Positions 1-13,451 of a stretch of 64,000 nt of DNA are shown here, in pieces. The DNA lies in assembly GCA_023055355.1 (NCBI GenBank), contig JALJCS010000010.1:23513001-23577000 (forward strand), read 5' to 3'. Made by a program: the position numbers and the translations under genes. Each line of letters starts with the position of its first letter. Positions within the stretch are counted from its first letter, which is position 1. The stretch comes from Agelaius tricolor. Its lineage: Eukaryota > Chordata > Aves > Passeriformes > Icteridae. The notes below the pieces were generated by a model that saw nothing but the letters and a program-made list of their open reading frames with translations, did no database searches and was not told where the DNA came from.

Positions 1-3000
1 AGTTAGTGTGCAGATAGAAGTGGATTTACAACCCTCCAGGTATTCTTCAATAACCTGCCATGAGGGTTTTCTTAGCCTGCACTGAGAATGCCTTTGTGTG
101 CAATAGTCTAACAAACTATTTTGCACTTGTTCCCTATTAGATAGGTTTTTTACACCAGCTGACACACCAATTTCTACACATTACCTTTTCTGGAATGATA
201 AATCCTTAACAATATCTTAATAAGCCACACTTAAGACTCTTTACACTCAGAAATATGTAGTCAGGCTGGCAGTGCAAGCCTATGAAACCGATTCCCCTCT
301 GTAAGGCAGAATGCTTCCCTATAAGCCAAGGCAGGTCCAGAGATTCAGATCTGCAGCAAATTTGGCTTGGTTTCCATGATATGGTCACCACAGCACTGCA
401 GAGTCTCTCAGCATCCTGCAGTTTTCTAGGCAAAATATCTACATAGTGTGCAAATTTAGGAAGTCACAGCAGCAGCTTTTTTACACATTGAATGTAGGCA
501 CAAATGCAGCCAGGAGGAAAGGCAAAGCAGCCACAACAAATAATGCTTTGCCCTAAGGTAAATCTGCCCCAGGAAATTTCACACAGGTTCTCTTCCAGGA
601 GGAACTTTCCTGAGGGTAAAGGAGTTTGTGCAAAGTTATGCTAAGTCAGCTGCTGCCAGACATCTGCCTAGAGGGGTCTGCAGGGCAACCCCCATCATGC
701 AAGTTTAATAAGCCCAAGTTCTCCAGTGGCAGGCACAGTGCTCCAGCATATTGTGCCATCCTCTGGCAGGTCTGTGTATAAAAGATCACTCTGCAGTTCA
801 AGTCCAAGAGGAAAAGAGACCTCTCCAGTACTCATTCTTGAAAATAATGTTTCATTAAGGGAAAAAAAAATACACTAGAAAGAAAAGAAAATTTGGCAGC
901 CAAAAGTGCCAGGCTAGTGGAGACACACTGTCTGCACAGCAGCTTCTCCTGGTAACAGATCTTAAAAGCTTCAACAGTGATCTGTTATTCTTACAAGACA
1001 CAACAAAACTCCCAACAGGCAGAGAACAGCAGAATTAATGGATTGGAAAGTGAGAGTCTAATGTATGAGCTTTCAAAAGTCTCTCAAGACCAGCAGCCTC
1101 ATTGTGCATATCCCGTAAGTTCCTGCTATTGGGTTTTGGGTGTACGTGATACTGTCAGTGGAAAAAAGGCACAAAGGTCAATATGGCTGCAAAATATCTC
1201 AAAGCATCTTGGTAATATGTCTATGGAAAGCCTCTAACTCCAAGAGAAACAAATATTATTTACACATCAAAGGGCTTTAAAAAAATATCCTTGCAAGCAA
1301 AATTCAGCTCAGTTAAACTACTTTACAGTTAAATCATTTCTTATTGAATTCAACTTTCATGGATCATTAGAGAGCCAGAGGCAAAATTCCAAGACCTGCT
1401 TTGACCTAATGAGTCTTCAGCAAATTGTTTCCTTAAGTATCCCATGCCTTCTTTATGGATTCTGAAAAGAAATGCATTTTCTCTTTCTTTTGTGTTTTAA
1501 AAAAACAACATATGCTGTTTAATTGAATGTAATTTATACCCAGTACAATAAGCTGCTGATAGGGTGCATTTCCTTAATCTTTCTTTTGCCTGAATACAAA
1601 TGTTCCAATAACATAGAAAAGGTACTGACACCTGTACTTACTTTCCTATGATGAAATTATGCATTTTTATTTTGTATAGTGAAAACCTACTGAAGCCAAT
1701 AGCTTTAAACTCCCTGAATCCATGGGCCTGTGCTGCTCTGCATCCTCAAAAACTTACAGTTATAAATCAGTGCAACCATTACTCCTAATATCCTTACTGA
1801 TTTTGGAAAACAGGAATGTGAATCTATCACTTATAGCTGATACAAATGCTCCTTCCGAAGAAAATATTTATTAAAAAACCCCATCACTCTAGCAGGCAAT
1901 AAAAGAGTTGAAAGTTAATACTTTCCATACCAGAGAGGAAACATTTGATCAAGTTCATCAAAATATTTTCTATCATCACAACCAGGGCAGGCCAGTAACA
2001 GAAGGGACTGATAGGACTGGCAGCATGCCCAGCCACCCATGAGTGCCCAGCTCAGATGCCCGGACACTCCTTTACAGCTGGGTGCACTGAGGGTAATGCA
2101 TGGTGCATAGCCAGGGTCTGGGGGTTTGGGCTTTGCTTTGGGTTTTCAGTGAGATGGTTTAATTGTAACTCCAAAAAAGCCTGACCCTGCATCAGGCAAT
2201 CACCCTGAGAACAAAAAAAAAAGATGCCAGTCTAGACAGAGAGCTGTTTCATCAAATGAAAACTGCCTCAAGAGGAAGTGACCATAAGCAGTTGTCTCAG
2301 ACTTATAATTGAAGGTCTTGCTTTCTGACCTACACACACAAAAATTTTTTTAAGTTGTCTTCTGCTTGAGTGCAGCAAAATTTTTAGGACTGGCTTGGAA
2401 GAGTTGAGAGATTGACAGCTAAAGTTCTCATAAACTAACCCAACACTGAAGCTTTGAGAGAGGCAGAAATCATTTGTCTGCAGAATCATATTTGGTGGTC
2501 ACTTCCAGTCAGGGAAAGAGGAGAGAGCCATTTGTGAAATAAGCCTCAATTTTCTCTTCGCTGAAGGGCCAGTGGCACACCTGGATGAGCCAGTTTGGCA
2601 CTTGATGTGGTCTCCACCATGGAGACTCCTGTGAACTCATGTCTCTCATGATCCTTTGGTGTCTCCTGCTTCCATGGCAGGTGAGGGCAGTTTGCCCCAC
2701 CAGTCAGCTGTGCTTCATGGGCTCTGCTCAGCACTCTGCCTGTTGAACTCCTGCCCCGTGGCTCTGGGAGTGGCTCCAGCCATGTGGCCAACACCAGCTT
2801 GCTCTTGCAGTCCTTCCTTCTCCCAGCATTTCACAACACTTTGGGTTCCTTTTTCTCCTCTCCTTCCTCCCTCATTCCTGTCAGACTAGGGTCTCAAACT
2901 GCGGGCAAGTTTGCCAAAGATGGTAAAGATAAACAGAAAGGGTAAGCAAGCACTCACTAGTGTTTCTGGAGGAGTGGAAATTGAAAAGCACCATAAAGAC

Positions 3001-4110
3001 TCCCCCCACCTGTGAGGAGTAGGAAAGAAGCTGGGTGACATTGTAGGACTTTGGGGCCTGGTGATAGAAGGTAAGGTTTGGGAGCAGCTTGCAGACTGTG
3101 CCCATGTAAGAGCAGTGAGGAGAGTGTGTGGCAAGCAAGGGGTACACAAAGTCCCCTAAGTGGTAAATTATTGTCAGGGGCTTTGCCTTGGCTGGAATTT
3201 CACCTGAGGGCCAGAAGGCTGGGCCTCTCAAAGAGCCCTCAGCAAACCTCTACAGTGCTGGCAGCCACAGGGCCACGGGAGATGTGCAGAGGTGGGAAGC
3301 AGTGGTTTGGGACACCCATCCCTGGTGTCAATCCAGACAAGCAGTTTGACAGAAAAGCACAGCTGTGCAGGATTCCAGGATTCCTGAGCCTCTGAGCGAG
3401 GCCTGGGCGCTGCAGGGCACTGGGGCCTCACACAGAGCGCAGCTCTGACATTCCTCACTCCCTCCACTATAGCCTCCCACCAAGGAGTGGGGAACAGCTC
3501 ATCTGAGCCACAACTAAGCTAAGGACATTAAGATTTATCATGTTAAATTCCAGCCCTTTGAAGTAGTTCAGCGCTGACAGTGTCAATTGTGTTATTTTGG
3601 ATTTTAACCTCCTGAAGAATCAGAAAAAACCCCTAAGAACTCTTTGTGAAAATGTTCAGCCCAAGGAGTTGTAATTCCCTTGCATTTTGCTCTATGGAAA
3701 TCTTGCTGGAACTGCTTAACTACAGAAGGCTGATTGCTGCATGTCTTGAATTTCAGACAAATCATGAGATGTTAAAATTGGGACTCATTGTGATAATGAT
3801 GACTCTGCCCACTTGGTTCACTATAGGCTTCAAGTACTGTAGTTATTCACTCAGCATTAAAAGAAAAGAAACTTTCTCCCCCACTACTTTCCAGAAAGCA
3901 GGGGAATGGAACCTAACCAGCTTGAACCCTTTCAGACTAAAATGCAAAATGATGATTTTTGGCAGCAAGTGGGTATGTACAGTGGATAAAGTGCAGGAAA
4001 TTAAGAGCCAAGTGCAGAAATACATTAACTGAAAGCCATGGTAAAAAAAGCTTGCTATGCAGAAAGTTTAGAAAAATGAAAAGCTGTTTAAAATGAAAGA
4101 AAAAATTCTT
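1..4110. other. Noncoding unique sequence, no gene recognised
   Basis: This is AT-rich sequence with many stops in all frames. A somewhat GC-richer patch at about 2500-3480 carries several overlapping short open frames on both strands (60-116 codons). Their overlap on opposite strands and lack of any familiar domain argue that they are chance frames. A 128-codon plus-strand frame at 3646-4032 also resembles no known family. No splice-flanked exon, repeat family or RNA gene was recognised. Short A runs occur near 866 and 2212. Confidence 0.6.
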
Positions 4111-4124
4111 TTTTTATTATTATT

Positions 4125-4155
4125 ACATATATATATATGCGTGTGTGTGTATGTG
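4125..4155. repeat. (AT)n/(GT)n compound microsatellite
   Basis: A short run of alternating AT passes directly into GT repeats, ending in TATGTG. It is preceded by a T-rich (ATT)n patch. This is ordinary simple sequence. Confidence 0.85.
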
Positions 4156-7100
4156 AAATGCCAGCAGTAATGAAAGGTGTAGATAAGTTACTTTTGTCAG
4201 AAGAATAAGGGAAAAAGAAAAAAGCATTTAAAACACAGTTAGAGTATATAATTAATCAGAACTACTCTGATTAATAATTATTGTTATTGTAGTTATTATT
4301 GATAAATGTTAGCAGTAGACTTCAATGGCTGAGTTCCTAAGAATTCAGATTAACTGAAATGCATCTAATTTGCCTGCATGTAGCTATAGCCATTTTTATT
4401 AACCAATATTTCTTCTCTAATACTGCTGGTTAGCATTGCTCTCTTGCTCCACGTAATATGAATAGTTTCTGTTCTACTTAAAAATACTGAAGAACCATGA
4501 ATCTATTCTTGCCTCTGTCCTGGGATTTCTGTTTTCTTCAGTGAAGGTAATTTTCTCTCCATCCCTATCTTCAAGACATGGGGTAACCAGGCCTCCTGAG
4601 TTCGTAGGGAACAATCCTTATTGCTGGCTCTGGTGGAAGAAATGGGAATATATTGCCAGGAAACCCCTCAGAAAGCACCTCTGATGAATTGCATTAAAGG
4701 AACAGACAACACAATGAGATTGAAGTAGGGCAATGAGCTCAAGCATAGGAAGATGGATAGTACATAGGTATTTTTGTGGCATATTTCAGTCTTGCAGAAG
4801 GATGATCAGTAAATAGCTTTCCAAAAGGAGAGAAGATAACCTTTGAGTAGGAGGTGGGAGATGTGACCATTTCTGCCTGCTTACCAGATAGCACTACAAC
4901 AGAAAATCTGTCCTGGATAGAGGAATTTTGTGTTTCTGAAGGAACCCCTCACCCTGTTTTGAGAATGAAGCACAAACACATCCTTCAGAAGTGATCCTCT
5001 TTAATTTGCAGCATACCTCTACCATGGGACAACAGGCAGAGTTAAGGGGAGGGTTCCATATTTTTATGGCCTTTGCCCATTTCCTTTCTGTATTCACTCC
5101 TGGCCCAGCAGCTGTAGATTGGGCTCACAGCAAGTGCACAGTGGTGCCAGGATCACCATCCCTGTGGCTGGTTAACTCAACAAGCACAGTTCATGCAGCC
5201 AGCATGGTCTACACCAAGAGTGAACACGAGCAATCTTGCTGGAATGCAATCTGAGGCTTGGTCCAGTTTGGGTGTGGCCTTCATGAAGAAAATAGATGAG
5301 CCTGGGGCACATGTACAAGCTGAGAACTGGGCTGTCTCAAGGCTTCTCCCAAGTTTTGCCTGTACTGACACATGCCACTGAAACAAACATAAAGCTTTAC
5401 ACAAGTGTGGACTCCAGAGTAGTCTGCAACATTAAACACAGGAGTTATTCCCACTGCCAGTACTTTATTCAAGGAAAGTCTTCAGTCTGTCAGAGGTTTA
5501 ATTCAAGAGTGAATTTTTTGTAAGTAAATAACAAATGGAATCTACCTCCCCTGCTAACTGAGTAATCAATATGTAAGATAAGTTGAAAAGGTATTTTCAG
5601 ATGGCCAGTTATTCTCGGTGCTGTGATTCTGCATGGATTGTATATTATCTCGGCCAGAGACAACATTTTCCTTTATGCTATAGTTAAATCAACTCTGAGG
5701 TGTGAAATGAAACAAGACAAAATCTATCACATTTCTCTCAAACTTTAACAAATCTGTTTTCATTCTCAGAGAGGAAAACAATCTTTTTTTTCTAAAAGGA
5801 AACTCTTCTAGGTCAGAACCACCACTGTTTCTAATTACTTGTTTTGCCATGTTCCTAATCTGCAGATGAGGAAGCGAAGTAGTACCTAGTAACTTATATT
5901 CCTTCATTATCCACATGCAAAACTATATTATTTCATAGCTATCTCTGTATATTTTTATGCATTTTGTTTATACTTTCAGATAAGTGCAAATGAGAAAATT
6001 CAAAACGAAGACATTTTCATTTTACCTTTATGCCAACATCCATCTGCAAGATGTAAAAGAATCCTGCATTTTGTCCACAGTGGTTTATTTTAAGAATTTA
6101 TTTCTTCTTGGTTTGATGATAGAGAAGATAAAATTTCCATTAAACTGAAAATCAGTTAGCTTTGAACTATTTGTGCTTAAAGTTCTTTTTACATTGCTGT
6201 CCTAAGGAGTCTTCCTCCTACTTGAGTCAAACATAAGTTTACTCCCAGTGTAGTTATTTCAAATTGCCTGTTGCTAAAATTTATGATACCAAAAAGACAA
6301 CAAATCCCTTGTCAGTCTCTACTTGACACCAAAACAGATTTTTGTCTGCAATCAGTGAAGTCAAACAAGAAAAACACTTGCTTCCTGCAGACAGAGCCTA
6401 CAGCTATTACAGACAATTCCATTTAGAATCTCCATTAATGTCTTATCTAACTAATTCTTTAATGTGTGTAGCAATGGTGTCTTGACCACATCCCTTGAAA
6501 GTGACTCCAGCTACCCAATTCTTTCTTCTAAGGACAATATTCTCCTCCTCTGTTGCAAGTTCTGATCTAATTTCCTCCATTTGATCTAATTTCCTTCTGC
6601 CTATAGAATTATCATTTACAGAAAATACATATTTTCAGATCCAAAGATGAGATGAAATATTATAACAATTGATCTTAATGTATGCAATTCTCTGTAACAT
6701 ATATTATTACTTATTTTGGTTTCCACTCCTTTACTAAAACAGCTTATTGGATGATGAAGGGTGAGTTCAGGAACTTATGATATATTTTGAATGGCATTCT
6801 TCTGGATGAAGAATTTTTATAATTTGAAAAACAAGATAAAAAACTGGAAATTATGCTGCAGATGTGAGATTCCATAATGACTTTAAAGTGCCTTTTAAAA
6901 TGTATTGAAATTATGAATTTTTCTTAAAGCATGTCAGATTTTGGTTGCTCCATTCCTAAATTTCATAACCCTTTCTTTGGTTTCTACCATTAAGTGCTGT
7001 ATGGCGGGAAGATAAATTGTTGCAAGAAAGAGCAAATCTCAAACACCACCCATTCTTCATATGAACCCAAAGCATTCTTTTTCTTCAACAGTGGAAAGCT

Positions 7101-8485
7101 AACAGCCTATTTATCTTTGAAGACAATCCTATTATTTATACAGTGTTTATCAAGTCTTCACTGTATTTTGAAATACAGGAATGTTTAACTCTTCACATTG
7201 CTTGAAGTACACAAGGGAAAGTATTTGCAAAGGCAACTTCAGTGCATAACAACTAATTCTTCCTAGAATAAAAAAAAAATGAATAAGCATCCATTATATA
7301 ATATTGTCTAATTTTGGTTTGGTTTGATTGATTTAGATAACAAGAGGAGGAGCAACTTGATAACTTTTCAGATTCTTCCTTCAAAAGAGAAAGCAATTGG
7401 ATATGGAACTTTTGCTCAAAGATTTGTGTCTATCAATCATCTGTTCCTATTTCTCACTGCCTAACTATACAATGACTTCTCATTTAGTGGAGGCCTAACA
7501 GCTTCTGAAAAAAAGAAAACATGATTAGTACATAACAATGGTTTTACTTCTACTCCCCTCTGAACCCTACTCTAATAATCAATGTATAGACAATGAATCA
7601 ATCATAACAGGTAATGAATGAGTCAAGTCTTCAGCTGTGGTGGGAGAAAAACCACAAGTGATACACTGGTAAAAGAGAGTAACAAAAGACAGAAACTTCC
7701 ATTACAGTGCATAAAAGCAAACTGGCAGCAGGTGGACAGGTTTAGTCAATTTATGTCAGATGATGCTCTGCTTGAACAGAGACAAGATCTACATCAAAGA
7801 TTGCAATTACCAAAGCTAAACATGTTGCTTCTTCTTATAAAATTGTAGTAATATCAGCTGACTGGGAGCTGTAAAGGCACATCGTGGTTCATCTTATTTT
7901 TTTGGAAACAAGATCAAAAAAAGGGGGGAAAGCATAAGAGTGGTAATGATATTCAGTCTAGATTCTTGCAGGCAAGTCTCTCATCCCACAGGAGAAGAAT
8001 TTAGGAAAGTGTAAGACACAAATAAGGGCCCAAATCACCTTAGCTATAATAACCTGTATATGTTAATCAGAAGAATAAAACAAGGGCAACCACAGCTGCT
8101 ACAGCTGCCATCTAAACCTCATTACTGTGCTATAATATCACCTGGAGCAACTTGTTTATTTCAGCTCTACAGCCAGGGCTAACACTGGGGAACTAATCAA
8201 GGACTTCTAAACCTAACTGCCTATCTCTGTGGCTACAGTAATGTCTATAAATATGATAGTACTCAACCAGTACCTCTGTGAATTGCAGGATATCATCTAT
8301 TACACCCTGACCAATAATAGTTCACACAGGATTATGGGGAGTTATTGCCAGTGCATTGCTCTCTGGTCTAGTTTACCCAGAATTACTATAACAAAGTAAG
8401 CAGAATTTAGGAGATCTGGATTCTCACTGTTTTGCATTCTTACTGCATTTTTTAGTCAAGGAATTCAAAGTGTACACTGCCTGAC
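4156..8485. other. Noncoding AT-rich sequence, no gene recognised
   Basis: No gene-like open frame is present; the longest are under 90 codons and overlap on opposite strands at 4.9-5.5 kb. A small TAAT-containing hairpin lies at 4250-4274, and a possible MIR relic at 5845-5900 is listed separately. Otherwise I see nothing specific. Confidence 0.6.
5845..5900 (-). repeat. Possible MIR-type SINE relic
   Basis: The stretch reading CTGCAGATGAGGAAGCGAAG and then AGTAACTTA follows the order of the minus-strand MIR/L2 tail (cagatgaggaaactgag ... taagtaactt). The match is short and degraded, so chance resemblance is possible. Confidence 0.3.
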
Positions 8486-8489
8486 TAAT

Positions 8490-8600
8490 TCAACCTTATA
8501 ATGCCCCTGAGGTGCAGGCAAACAAGTTTAGGTAAATTTTACAGGTGTAGAAACAAAATCTAATCTTTTTACCAAAGAAGTTAGTTACAGTCCTTTGCAA
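8490..8600 (-). repeat. MIR/L2-type SINE relic (degraded)
   Basis: In plus-strand order the segment reads CCTTATAATGCCCCTGAGGT, then AATTTTACAGGTGTAGAAAC. This follows the reversed MIR/L2 3' region, where 'acaaccctgtgaggt' precedes 'cattttacagatgaggaaac'. The order and spacing of the two blocks support a genuine ancient insertion on the minus strand. Identity is low, as expected of a relic older than the bird radiation. Confidence 0.45.
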
Positions 8601-9875
8601 GTAAAATCTGGCTCGGGGGTATGGAGATGGAATCTACAAATACATTTCAGCATTCATTGACTTTGGGAAAGTCTGGACAATTTACACCAGCTGGCTATAT
8701 AACTTTCCAAATCCCTGGCACTTATTGTCAAAAACCCTGCAACAACCTCTTCATAACAAGCAAAAAAGTGGAAAGTCTAGCAAGCTATTTTCTGTGCCTG
8801 TGTTAGAGGAAAGCGTTGGCAGAATCAGCTTGTTCCTGTAGATTCGCTCTTTGGAGCAAAATGGCCAGAGAAGTAGTTAAGTTCTCACTTTTTTCCCTTG
8901 CCAAAAGCAAATGCATCATAGCACACCTGAGTTTCCAGAGAATGACTAAATTTGTCTTTTTTATCGTGCAGCTGAGATATGGTGTGACGTATTTTACTGC
9001 AGAAGCAAGTGAGGTACCTGCAATTTTTTCCTTTATTCTCCTCCAAATAGCTGATCTATGGTACAAACATCCATGTCACAGGAATGAAAGGAACATGTGC
9101 TATTGCTTTACCCTTTGAATGTATTGTGCCTGCACAGGTTAAAGGAGCCAAATGAAAAAGACAAACAGGGAGCTGTTTTATGTAAAGAAAGATCCCAATA
9201 AATATATTAGGCAAAAATATATTTTGAATGGATCCCATCTGGTTCTCTAAGATGATATTCTAACCTAAAGTGCAGGGGGGCTCTGTCAGTTGGAAAGACA
9301 GTATTAAATAGAGCACAACAGTGAGGCCTTTTTCCTTCAGTAATAAAAAGAAAAAACAAGTTTCAACCTTTTCTGAGCACTTTGGGTACATCAGCATGTG
9401 TTCTTCTGGGGGATTCTTTGCAACATGTCATTGTATAGAAGAGAAAATTATGGGGCTGTCATTTTCATCACAAACACGTCATTTTATTGGGGGAAAATAG
9501 AGAACCTGGAGGCAGCATGGTGAAGAAACTTTCTTGTGCATTAGTGCCTAACCTCACAAACCTTTAGTGGCTCACAAAACTTTAAAGATGACAGTTCAGG
9601 AAAATGATTCCTGCCTGGTACAGTATACTGAGAGAAAATCTGTAAGAACATTTGGGTTTACAAGCCTGGGATATCTACTAAGGCTGTCTTTGAAAGTGAG
9701 CAGGTGTCTTGATATTTTTTAATTTTATTGTCCTCTTTTTGGTAATCTCTGTCCTATTTCAACCTGAGCACATAGGCTAGGAGAGGTGATAGGAAGCTGA
9801 AAAACAGCATAGTGCTGCTAAGCTGTCATCAGATGACCTTCAATGTACGTTCCTGTTTTTCTATACACAGTGCTA
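8601..9875. other. Noncoding sequence, no gene recognised
   Basis: The longest open frame is 100 codons (8816-9118, plus). It overlaps an 87-codon frame on the other strand and resembles no family. No repeat family was recognised. Confidence 0.6.
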
Positions 9876-9878
9876 TAT

Positions 9879-9973
9879 TAAAAAGAAAAAAAAAAAACAA
9901 AACAAAAAAAAAAACCAAACAAAAAAAAAAAACCAAAAAAAACCACCCACCAGAAAAAACCACAACCAAAAAC
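9879..9973. repeat. A-rich tract with CC interruptions
   Basis: This is nearly 100 bp of A runs broken by C, CC and occasional G. It forces a spurious lysine-rich open frame at 9812-10120. The same An-CC texture appears at 19275-19329 and, on the other strand, at 56279-56353 and 62548-62597. Confidence 0.8.
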
Positions 9974-12013
9974 CAGCCTGCTTTTGCCTTCTCTTTCTCC
10001 AATGCGTTACATCCTCTCCTTCACGTGAGGAGCCTGGATAGACTGATTAATCCATCTCCCCGCTCCATTCCATTTTTCCCACACCTGGATACAATTTGGA
10101 CTTTGACACAGCTTAAGTAGCTACTGGATTGTGGAGGGTTAAATCCTCCCCAAACCCATAGGTAATGTGTGACTAGACAAATACCTCATGTTTGTTGAAG
10201 TGAAACATTATTCTGCAGCTTCTCAAAGTCATGGGTGATTTTCTACCCTGTCAATCTAAGCTGGGCTTTAATATGATAAAGAGCTCTGAAACTGCACTCC
10301 TATCACAGGTTGAACACACTATCAAAATCATTTTGATCCACTTCTCCTATCTCATAAACAGCTGGCATTTGGCATGGCTGAGTGGATGGAGACATTTCTG
10401 AACTGACTTTAATGACCTCGTAGTACATCTGCAATAGATGAAACTTAGCAGTTAATCATGATTGAAGCTGGCACCTGAAACAAAATTCTCATCTCAGCTT
10501 TGTGTTATGGATGCAGCAATATCTTCTACAGATACAATTTGGAAGCATTTCTGCTCTAATCTCAAAGGAGTACTAGCACCATAAAATAATTGCTTTGGAA
10601 TAAATGGATTTACAAATAGTCTGTGCTGTATTTGGGTAGTTCAGGTTCACTGTTCCTATTAGTTTTCCTGAGAAGCTCAACTTCAAACACTACAGGTGGC
10701 CTTTCTCCTGGTATTTTTCTTGGATTTTAATTGTATCAGAGAGATCAAATTACACTAATTGAAGGTAACTCTCAGCAGCTGAGCCATTTCATTAGGCTGG
10801 CATCACTACAAAGGGCCAGGGATGCAGAGGGCTGGTGATGCCTCGTGCTACTTATTTTGTCTTTTGACCTGAAAGACAGCGCTTTTTCTGGGTAATTTTT
10901 GTTTTCTAAGTGCATCTATTTTTGTAAACAGATTTTAGAATATTCTTTCAAATTACGCCATTTTTACCAATATCTATGCCAAATTAAAAGCAGTCATGAC
11001 TATATAGTACACACATATTTTCAGAAGTTAGATCTCATAGTTGCTTTACTTGATATTAAACTTCTCATATTAGTAAGTCTTTCATAACATTTTCTGTGTG
11101 CAGTTGTCCATCTTCAACTTAGGAAGCAATAGTCTATCCTTATTGCTATGATAATCTCTACTAATATACACTCTACATTGCCCAAACTGATGAACACTTC
11201 ATAAATGTTCATAGCACATTCTGAATATTACAGATATAAAATCACTTCATCTTTGTTGGAGAAGTCTCTATCAGTTTCCATAATCATTTACCACTTTCCA
11301 AAAATTTGTTCAGAAATACCCTTTGCAATTTTAAGACTTGTGATTACCATTATCTCAACTTGTGAATCTGTTTTGGCTCCTTTACAGAAATTTTGAAATA
11401 TCAGGCTCATACTCTGCCAGTAAAGAAAACTTCTCACATAAACATATTTTCAACTTATTCACCATACTGGACTCATGTTGCACGTTTTGAGGAGAAGAAA
11501 GTACTTTGTTTTCATTGTAATTTTAACGTCTTTTCCTATTTTTTTTTGTGAAAATACAATATACCCTCAAAGTAGTTTGTGACATTTTGAAAAATACCAA
11601 CTATTTCATGATAGCATTAGAAAACATTCCTTTAAACAGGGAAAAAAAAAAAAAAAAGAGCCACATGAAGTTGAGGGATGAGAAAACCCTCACAGTAAAA
11701 AAATAGTTTAAAACTTCAATCTAGTTATTTGAGAAAAGGAAAAACAGTAACCTAACAAATTATACTTTCATTGTAAGAAAATACTGGATAACTAAAAGGC
11801 TTTTTTGTTAATGGAGGAAAACATAAGACTGACTCATAGCTCGAAGCAGAAATGAGAGAAATTCACTTGGGAGAGAGGTGCATTTTTTAAGTAAGACCAA
11901 ATAACTTCTGTAAGAACCAAGCCATTTGCCTCCCAGTATCTCCACATCAGACCTGTGTGCCTTGCTGGTTTGTTTGTTTGTTTGTTTTACCTTTGGTAAT
12001 TTCTAATTATGCT
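9974..12013. other. Noncoding AT-rich sequence
   Basis: No gene-like frame is present. The stretch includes an A17 run at 11641-11657 and a (TTTG)n tract at about 11967-11988. The 10.9-11.6 kb part is especially AT-rich, with frequent stops in all frames. Confidence 0.6.
11967..11988. repeat. (TTTG)n microsatellite
   Basis: About five tetranucleotide units of TTTG lie in otherwise unique sequence. Confidence 0.85.
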
Positions 12014-12709
12014 TCAATCCCACACTATTGAGCTCAGTACTGATGCCCTCAAATCAAATCTAACAGTCTGTGATAGATCCACCCAAATGACCACGTTTTT
12101 CTCTCTTTTATTTACATTCTGTGAACAGATGACAATTTGACTAGAATGTTTTCCTTTTAGGAAATTTAGAGTACATGAAAGCATCATAAATACAGTCAAG
12201 TGTCTAAACCTGGAAGGAGCTGCAGAAACAAAGTCTGGCAGTAGTAGAGACAGACCAGTGGAGAGAGCTGAGCAGGAAGGATGATTTTGCCATCCAGAAC
12301 TACAATCTGGGAAAGCTTTAACTGGCATTGCTGAGATCAAAGAATTAGAAAGTGTCTGGCAGCCTTTGATTCTCATGGCAGAACCTGATGGATGCTTTCC
12401 CCAGGAGCATTTGGTCTTAGAGCTGTACTTTCTTCCTTCGTAATTAGACGATATTTCTGTGGGTTTTTTTCTTTCTCTCACACAAATACGTTCATTTATG
12501 AAAAGGAGGTAAAGCAGTGACAATAAAAGAGCTTTCATGCCCTGTTCTGGGCATTCTGAAACAGAGCCCTGGGCACTCTGAATCTTTGCAGAATCATCAG
12601 TAATGTGGCAGAAGGACAAAGAGGAACTATCAGTATCTGAACTTGCAATTACACAAGCGGCAATTGCTTTTATATTTTGTTGATATAATGGTTTGCATTT
12701 GCCTCTCAA
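12014..12709 (-). other. Longest non-repetitive open frame, probably not a gene
   Basis: This minus-strand stretch is open for 231 codons. It begins with a TTG at 12709; the first in-frame ATG is at 12538, leaving 174 codons. The translation is serine-rich with scattered cysteines, and one short hydrophobic run (about residues 60-70) follows that ATG. There is no signal peptide pattern, repeat or catalytic motif I recognise. No consensus promoter, polyadenylation context or flanking exon pattern stands out. In 64 kb of six-frame sequence one frame of this size is not strong evidence. It could also include a single exon or a decayed retrocopy; I regard chance as most likely. Confidence 0.12.
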
Positions 12710-13406
12710 TCAGACACCCACAAAAACAATTATAATTAAGCTTAAAAGACAGATTTTTTTCACCATTAGATGGGAGTGGGTCTGGAGTCAGATATTGCTC
12801 AAGTTGTTTTCTGGGAAGTCTTGCTTTCTCCATTCCCTTTGTGGATAAACACATTCCCCTTGTGGATAACATGTAAGTATTAGGCACTCAGGTGCAGGGA
12901 GAGGCAGAAAGGAAGTAAAATTCTGGCTATCAGGCTCAGAAAAGCAGCAGGCAATGCTGCAAGAGCTTGCTCTTCCTACAAAGGACCAAACACTTCCAAG
13001 CAAAAGTAGAGAGGAAAATTACCTTGTGAAAGAAGAAAACAGATTCTCTGGCTGCAGAAATAGTGAAAATATGGGCAACAACCTGCACAAGTTTCCTTTG
13101 AAAAAGACACTTCCTTGTCAAAGCAGAAAATAATCATGAAGTATGTTTCAAAGGAAACCAACATCATCTCATCTGCCAAAAGCTATCCATAGTTCATCTG
13201 CAAGGAAACAAAACAAAGGGACATTTCCCTCTCTAATGTTGGCTGATGGGAGAAGTTATCAACCTGCTTTTATCAGTCACTCAATTTGTGTAAATGACAG
13301 CAGAGATCTGTGCGGTGGAAGGAAAATTTCTTGATTGATGGCAGCTTGCTATCCCTATTCAGCTTGCTTTAAAAATACATGTGCATATATATACATATGC
13401 TTACAT

Positions 13407-13451
<45 letters not shown>

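Noticed and set aside
9812..10120. Lysine/asparagine-rich 102-codon frame
   Set aside because: Produced by the A-rich simple tract at 9879-9973.
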